A DNA stretch of 11,029 nt, taken from Spirogloea muscicola. Its lineage: Eukaryota > Streptophyta > Zygnematophyceae > Spirogloeales > Spirogloeaceae. The translations under genes and the position numbers were made by a program. Under the pieces are notes generated by a model, which was given only the letters and a program-made list of their open reading frames with translations, ran no database searches and was not told the DNA's origin. Positions 1 to 4,948 of the stretch are shown here, piece by piece. The DNA lies in contig WELB01000025.1 of assembly GCA_009602725.1 (NCBI GenBank), positions 156,842 to 167,870 on the forward strand. The letters are read 5' to 3'. Numbering within the stretch: the first letter of the stretch is position 1; each line of letters opens with the position of its first letter.

Positions 1-81
1 CCCGCGCCGGCGACGGCCGCCGCCGCCGCCGCCGCCGTCATCCGTCGCCGCACGCCCGCCGCCGGCCGTGAAAAAATATAA
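1..81. repeat. GC-rich low-complexity edge with (GCC)7
   Basis: Seven uninterrupted GCC units lie at 16-36 in a very GC-rich stretch. The forward frame starting at base 1 is open to a TAA at 79-81 and would read alanine/arginine-rich, so this could be the tail of a coding exon cut by the window edge or merely a 5' UTR-type triplet run. The sequence turns AT-richer abruptly at about 71. There is too little to call a gene. Confidence 0.5.
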
Positions 82-1016
82 CGCCGGCTTGGATTCGCTC
101 AGGCTTCTGCTCGGCGGCACAGATCTGCTAGTTCACGGAGTGATCCGACACACTGGGACCTCTGGAGTCTGCCATCGTCATATGTTTGTCAATTTGGCCA
201 GTCAATTTGGCCGCGCTTTCTTTCTATGGTTGCCACTCTAGTGGCTGTATAGACTGGATTCGGATCTCTACCGTGGATCACATGTGTATGTGAGTGCTCC
301 ATCTCAATTGTCAGAAGGACTTGCCGCTTAAGCAGGCCTTATAGCGGAGTACAGAGAAATCTACTGACATTTTCTGATAAGCAGCTAAAATAGCAGATGC
401 CGTTCCCGTAAGGAGAGAGGATATCTTATGCTGGTTAAAGGGGCCCGCGTCTGGCTCCTGCCGCTGCTTTACTAAGAAGGGCACAAGAGCAAGAGCACAA
501 GAGCGATATCGTGATTAAACAACTGCTGATTTCTGCCTTCGACTTCCTACCTAGTCTTTCTCTTGAAGTGGCCAACACAGGAGTTTTAACCCTTATCTGG
601 AGAAACTCAGAACAATGTATCATCACATGTATGCTCGCACTTCAAAGTGTTGGGCTCATAATCTGCTTCAGTGCGAACCAAGGCTCCAGACTCTCCTTCC
701 ATCGACTGCCAGACTGCAGCAATGTTGTGAACTCTAAGTACCACGAGCGGATGCGAAGTCCCCACAAAGGCCTGTCGTCCCGCACCATCGGCGCGCCTCC
801 GCGGCTTGGCCTATCGACTCTGTGCCATCTCAGTTCACGGCACGAAGTGCTCCACAGCCCATGCGATCATGTCTTCAGGGCTGGCTCTTGTGCAACCCCC
901 TACCTCTGCTTGAGCAACCCCCCCGTCGCCGTTCGCATGTGCGCCACACGGGCTGCACATTGTGTAAGAAGGGGGGAAAACAGTTCTTTCACTGCAAGTT
1001 AATGGCTGTGAGAGAG
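82..1016. other. No gene recognised; short repeat fragment near 188-226
   Basis: No frame here has convincing codon use, motifs or splice-bounded exons. The longest open frame (511-1002, +) has mixed, cysteine-rich composition without recognisable domains. At 188-212 a 12-bp word, GTCAATTTGGCC, occurs twice 13 bp apart. The second copy with its 3' flank (201-226) resembles the inverted end of the dispersed hairpin repeat seen at 3191-3245. Confidence 0.4.
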
Positions 1017-1200
1017 GTGGCTCTCCCAATGGGGGCATGAGAGGCGGCTCTCCCAATTGGGCAAGGGCTGTGAAAAGCCAGCCCGAAGAGAGATTGACAA
1101 AGGTTCGAAGGGGCCAAAAGAAGAAGTGGCTTTTCCAATGGGGGCAAGGGCTGTGAGAAGCCAGCCCGAAAAGAATTGACAAAGGGTCGAAGGGGCCAAA
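1017..1200 (+). repeat. Dispersed hairpin repeat, tandem copies
   Basis: A partial unit (1017-1038) is followed by two fuller units (about 1045-1119 and 1121-1200) in direct tandem, spaced about 76 bp. Each full unit carries, in order, GTGGCTYTYCCAAT, a GGGGCAAGGG-like block, a GGGCTG...CAGCCC hairpin core, GATTGACAAAG or AATTGACAAAG, and a TTCGAAGGGGCCAAA-like box. The same modules recur at 4249-4327 and 9880-9959. The right flank of the second unit (1201-1254) also matches the flank at about 9978-10026, including CTATGGCAG and GAGGATGGACCA, so the element is longer than the hairpin core. Open frames across these copies, in either strand, are by-products of the repeat. Confidence 0.85.
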
Positions 1201-1386
1201 TGCCGGAGGGGCCTAAAGCGCTATGGCAGGACAGGTGGAGGATGGACCAGTCAGTAGCGACGAGTGAGAAGCCTCACATCCGACAGACTAGCTGCCGGAA
1301 AACAATCCCCCTGGCGAAAGCCAGAGGCTGCAGCGAGAGCCCGGCCAGGACGCAGATGCAAGGCGTGTGCCATGGACCGAAAAGAG

Positions 1387-1426
1387 AGGCCAATCCGAAA
1401 GGAATGCACAAGGTCTGAAAGGTGCC
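1387..1426 (+). repeat. Diverged copy of the hairpin repeat
   Basis: This stretch keeps the order GGCCAATCCGAAAGG, a GCACAAGGTCTGAA block and GTGCC, which aligns with the copies at 10029-10088 and 10125-10211. The left arm of the hairpin is lost. It is probably an old fragment of the same family. Confidence 0.5.
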
Positions 1427-1521
1427 GTGTGAGAGCGTCGGTCCAGCAGGGGTCCGGCTTTCCCGGGGCATGAGATTCGTCGGGTGCCCTACCGCTTCGC
1501 ATCGACTCCGGCAACCGTGTT

Positions 1522-1664
1522 GCACGTGCTCCGCGGGCGACGCACGTGTTCGACCCGCCTCACGGCATGGAGTCTGGCTTGTCCGAACGTGCAAGTAGAG
1601 CCCATGTGCTGCACGCACAACCCCTCGGTCCGCGTGCAGCACGTGAGTCACTCCGATGCACGTG
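1522..1664. promoter_or_regulatory. Cluster of four CACGTG (G-box/E-box) motifs
   Basis: CACGTG occurs at 1523-1528, 1543-1548, 1640-1645 and 1659-1664, four times in about 140 bp. The third copy overlaps a TGAGTCA element (CACGTGAGTCA). CACGTG is the G-box bound by plant bZIP and bHLH factors, and TGAGTCA is an AP-1/GCN4-type bZIP site. No gene start was recognised on either side, so promoter function is only a suggestion. A diverged repeat with an internal CACGTG would look similar. Confidence 0.35.
1603..1645. repeat. 14-bp inverted repeat (hairpin)
   Basis: The arms GTGCTGCACGC (1606-1616) and GCGTGCAGCAC (1632-1642) are perfect inverse complements around a 15-nt loop. The stem extends outward to 1603 and 1645 with one G-T pair. 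The right arm overlaps the third CACGTG of the cluster. Confidence 0.75.
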
Positions 1665-1960
1665 CAGCCGGACGGGGCCGCGGCCGGCCGCCGACCGCCG
1701 CATCTCCATGTATCCCATGGGGGGGCCGGCCTTAAGCATCAGTGGAATTCTAGATCTGCGCCGGCGCAAAGATAAGTTCCTCGGCAGCGGCAGGGGCGGC
1801 CATGAAGATCCTGAAAAAGGGCTGATCTTCGCCGGGGCAAATGGTGCACAAGCGCAGACAGCGGCAGTCGTCCCAGTTCTGGCGGAGGCGATTCCTGGCA
1901 TCGTCGGCGGTCACCGAGCACGGCCCAAGCCCGAGCCGGTGCCCTTGGCAGATAAAAATA

Positions 1961-2024
1961 GGTATTCCCACGGAAGGCAATGGCTGTGAGAGGCCAGCCC
2001 AACCGTATGTATAAGGTCAAAATG
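1961..2024 (+). repeat. Diverged copy of the hairpin repeat
   Basis: The stretch holds GGCTGTGAGAGGCCAGCCC, the hairpin core of the family, followed by a degraded tail with ATAAGGTCAAAATGC in place of the usual ACAAGGTCCGAAGTTGCC. It is in the same orientation as the 1045-1200 copies. Confidence 0.6.
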
Positions 2025-3190
2025 CGCCGGAAGGCGCAGGCGCTGGCATGCTCTCTGTGAATTTGCACCTCCACTGCTCGGGGCGGCAGTCGACCTCTCT
2101 TGCTGGCTTTGAGCATCTTTCTCTGTGCACGCGAGAACGACGACCATGACGTTGGCAAGGTGGAGCTGGAGGCCATGGAGACGGCGTGGCGAGCGCTCCT
2201 ACCCATCCACGCTTGTCGCATGCGAGTGCACACTCAAAGGCCGCGTCTTCCACGTCAAGCGCACCTGCTAAAAGCTCAAGCAGGTGCTCAGCATCGTCGA
2301 GGAGAAGGAGAGCCCTGCCATGCTCAGTAGATGGGAAGCCGCCACATGGAAGTACCGCGTGACACGCTCAGTGAAGGTGGTTTGAAGTTTAGGGCGCTTG
2401 AGTTTGCGCTTAAGGTGCTAAACTGCACCGCTTCTTGCAAAAGGCTCACCATTCGCCCTGCAAGCTGCAGCTAGCCTTTGTGTAGCTTCGTAGGACATTA
2501 CGCCTCCCAGTGGGACTGCCACCGAGTGCTTGACAGGTATGTTAGAACGAGGAGGTCCTTGGCTTCAAGTACAATCTCACTAGCAAGCTGGTGTATTCCC
2601 TGGACACAGTGTAGACAGCCATGTGAGGTGTACTTTCACATACTTCCGGATATAAGCACACAGACAATGCGGACAGGCCTTCCAAGGCCATCACGCGGCC
2701 GGCAAAGATGATCATGACAGTGCGTCGGCTATCCGGTGGTGGATTCTCGACGTTGCAACTTGCATCAACACAGGACTGGGCTCCCTGGGCATTTCTCGCT
2801 TAATGTCTTAACAGACATCTCTGTCTAGGTGAGGTGCATTGCGCTGGCCGCCAGACTGTGTATCTGCACAAGACATGCCTTGATTGAGGCTTTGGGTGTC
2901 CAGAATCTGAGAAGTCTTGGTCCCGGGTCTAGGAGGGGAGGTGAGTACCTCTTGGCTAGGATTAGCACCTGTGATGGTGAGAGTTGTCTTGTGCCATTCG
3001 CATGTCGTAAAAGAGTCCTGGATCGTAAGGAGATGGTCAGAGTCCTGGACCTTCACCCCGCTTCCTTCTGGTCTACTTCACTCCACCACTCCACTACTCT
3101 TACACTGAGGCTGCTGACTAAAAGTTCATGAGCAGGCACCCTTGTGGTCTCCACGGATGTTTCCACCTCCCTTGGACCTTGCTCATCGAT
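2025..3190. other. No intact gene; one broken reading frame
   Basis: The forward frame 2188-2385 would be coding-like were it not for a TAA at 2269-2271. It contains charged runs such as KLKQVLSIVEEKE and WKYRVTRSVKV. About 170 bp further on, in another frame, EVLGFKYNLTSKLVYSLDTV (about 2550-2609) runs into a TAG. These could be remnants of one decayed gene or exons of an undetected split gene. I do not recognise the family. The rest (2610-3190) shows no motif, repeat or splice-bounded exon I can support. Confidence 0.25.
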
Positions 3191-3245
3191 TCCTTTGGGC
3201 TGGCCTCTCCCAGCCAGCAGTTAATCTGGCCGCGCTTGCTCCTCG
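3191..3245 (-). repeat. Hairpin repeat, inverted copy
   Basis: On the minus strand this reads GCAAGCGCGGCCAGATTAAC, then a short spacer, then GGCTGGGAGAGGCCAGCCC. That is nearly identical to the plus-strand copy at 10131-10173. This sub-type has the AGCGCGGCCAGATTAAC box instead of the CAATGGGGGCAAGGG box, but the same GGCTGG...CCAGCC stem. Confidence 0.8.
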
Positions 3246-3265
3246 CCCCCCTCTTCTTCTTGTAC

Positions 3266-3281
3266 ATAGTCCATGGACTAT
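3266..3281. repeat. 16-bp perfect palindrome
   Basis: ATAGTCCATGGACTAT is its own reverse complement over 16 bases with no loop. It lies about 190 bp upstream of the PTF2-like start codon. It could be a dimeric transcription-factor site or chance. Confidence 0.6.
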
Positions 3282-3471
3282 CATTTACGGGCATACCCAC
3301 AGAGCACCATATCTCGAGTTGCGCACAAGAGCTAGGTGTGTGATTTGAAGCTGGACTTCAAGTCAGCTCAGGGCTTCTCGGTCCAGGGTGGGGCCTTGGG
3401 GAGTGGGACACAGATTGTTCCAGAGGTTTGCATGAGCGCCACTGTGTCGTCGTGAGCCCGCCGCTGCCGCC

Positions 3472-3669
3472 ATGGACGACGGCGGCGGCGGCGGCGGCGG
3501 CGGAGGCGGCGGCGGCGACGGCGGCGAAGGGGAAGGCGCGGAGGTGTGCGAGGCGTGCGGCGAGGCGGCGGTGGCGTTCGACGCCGTCGGGGCCTGCCGT
3601 GTGTGCGAGGCATGCGGCCGTGTCGCCGAGGACGAGCCGCCGCTCGAGGCGGAGGTTCCGGTGGACAGG
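3472..3669 (+). CDS. PTF2: PTF2-like exon 1: zinc ribbon
   Basis: Encodes 66 residues: a 12-glycine run (GGC/GGA codons, residues 4-15), an acidic linker, then the zinc ribbon with ligands C26, C29, C45 and C48 and an extra C42. CEACGRVAEDE matches the second knuckle of TFIIB/Brf ribbons, where CxxCG is followed by a short hydrophobic-acidic stretch. The exon ends at AGG before GTGAGC (3670), phase 0. The poly-glycine run is a slippage-prone GGC tract and may vary between strains. Confidence 0.85.
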
Positions 3670-3677
3670 GTGAGCCA

Positions 3678-3716
<39 letters not shown>

Positions 3717-4905
3717 AGCCGTCGCTCCTCCTCTTCTTCCCCTGCGGCAGTGCCGGCGGCGAGGGACGCGCCGGTGGCGGCNCGCGAACTTGGCCGGGGG
3801 AAGTTCGGGACTCCGGCTCCGAGGGCGGCGCCGAGAGCTGCACGCCGCCGCGGACCCCATGGCGGGCGCCGCCGGCGACTGCGCCGGCGGCGGCCCGGGG
3901 TGTAGGAGGGGTGGCGACTGCGGCTGCGGCGGCGCCCGCGGCCGACCTAGTTTTCAAGGGAGATTTCTGCCTCTGGCGTCGATGGGTAGGGTGGGGACTG
4001 CCCGCTGAAGCCAGATTCATGGGGCAGCGACAGATGAGCACTTCATTTGAGTGGCTTAGCGCTTTCATTTGAGCGATTTGGCGGCGGCCTCCGGCTTCCG
4101 TCAGGGCGACGTCTCTCCGCCTGCTAGCTATACAAACTTGCATCTACTAACTAGAGGTCACTGAGAGTCCACTTGCTGCTGTCCCAGTCCTTAGGCCTCT
4201 CCCAGCCACCAGTTAATCTGGCCGCACTTGCTTCTTAGACGGTAGATGAGAAGTGGCACTCCAATGGGGGCAAGGGCTGTGAAAAGCCAGCCCGAAAAAG
4301 AATTGACAAAGCTTCGAAGGGGCCAAATGATGGCCAAATGGCCTAAAAAGCAGCTACAAGGGGCCTGAAGAATGGGGTAGATGGGGTAGATGGCTCGCCG
4401 ATGCCACATCGACCGCTCAGCAACAGCGCGGACCTGCCGCTGAGCCGTCGATATGGCGTCGGCGAGCCAGAACCCCAAGCGGTTGGAATGGTGGCGTGAA
4501 GACGGTTTGCCGATGTTGATCGACGACGAGGCGGCATCTGCGCACCTACTTATGTATTCACCTGACCAGGGGCCGAGCTGGAGGTGCCGAGTTTGCGAAT
4601 CCTGCTTCACATCAAACAGATAGGTGACGTGCCTTGTATGTCCACGTGTGCAGCCACCTCACATGCCCTGTCAGATCGATAAGCCACCGACGGAATCTTC
4701 TCATGACAGGGCCACACGCGCCGCGCAAGCCGGCCAACAGGTCGAGCCACACGGAGCCACTTGTCAATTTTTTTTGGGCTGGCCTCTCTTTGCCACTGCT
4801 GTCAATCTGGAAGAGCTGTTTTCTTTACTTTGGGCTGGCCTCACTCGGAGATGCGGTTCCCAACTCGTGGTTTTCGAGGTTCATCCTTACCCAGTTTTGA
4901 GCCAA

Positions 4906-4948
<43 letters not shown>

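Noticed and set aside
511-1002. 163-codon plus-strand ORF
   Set aside because: No domain, odd cysteine/serine mix, and its 3' end approaches the repeat array. No splice or promoter support.
835-1199. Minus-strand ORFs (835-1182, 999-1199) and similar ones at 4191-4610 and 9688-9942 sharing FGLASHSPCPHW-like peptides
   Set aside because: The shared peptide is simply the reverse strand of the hairpin repeat; similarity reflects repeated DNA, not a protein family.
1744-1768. Overlapping EcoRI, XbaI and BglII sites followed by a TGCGCCGGCGCA palindrome, resembling a cloning polylinker
   Set aside because: Flanks show no vector sequence and continue as ordinary GC-rich genomic DNA; three 6-mers sharing bases can arise by chance.
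3472-3669. Brf1 or general TFIIB rather than PTF2
   Set aside because: The zinc ribbon alone cannot tell them apart, but the TGRRPLP-V, LPWG, AAKVRI and IRSPAEV blocks in later exons fit PTF2/BRF2-like proteins better.
3358-4143. 261-codon minus-strand ORF, the longest in the window
   Set aside because: It lies opposite the GC/GGC-rich first exon and intron of the PTF2-like gene, reads as proline/arginine/alanine low complexity, and crosses the undetermined base. A long antisense frame is expected in GCC-rich DNA.
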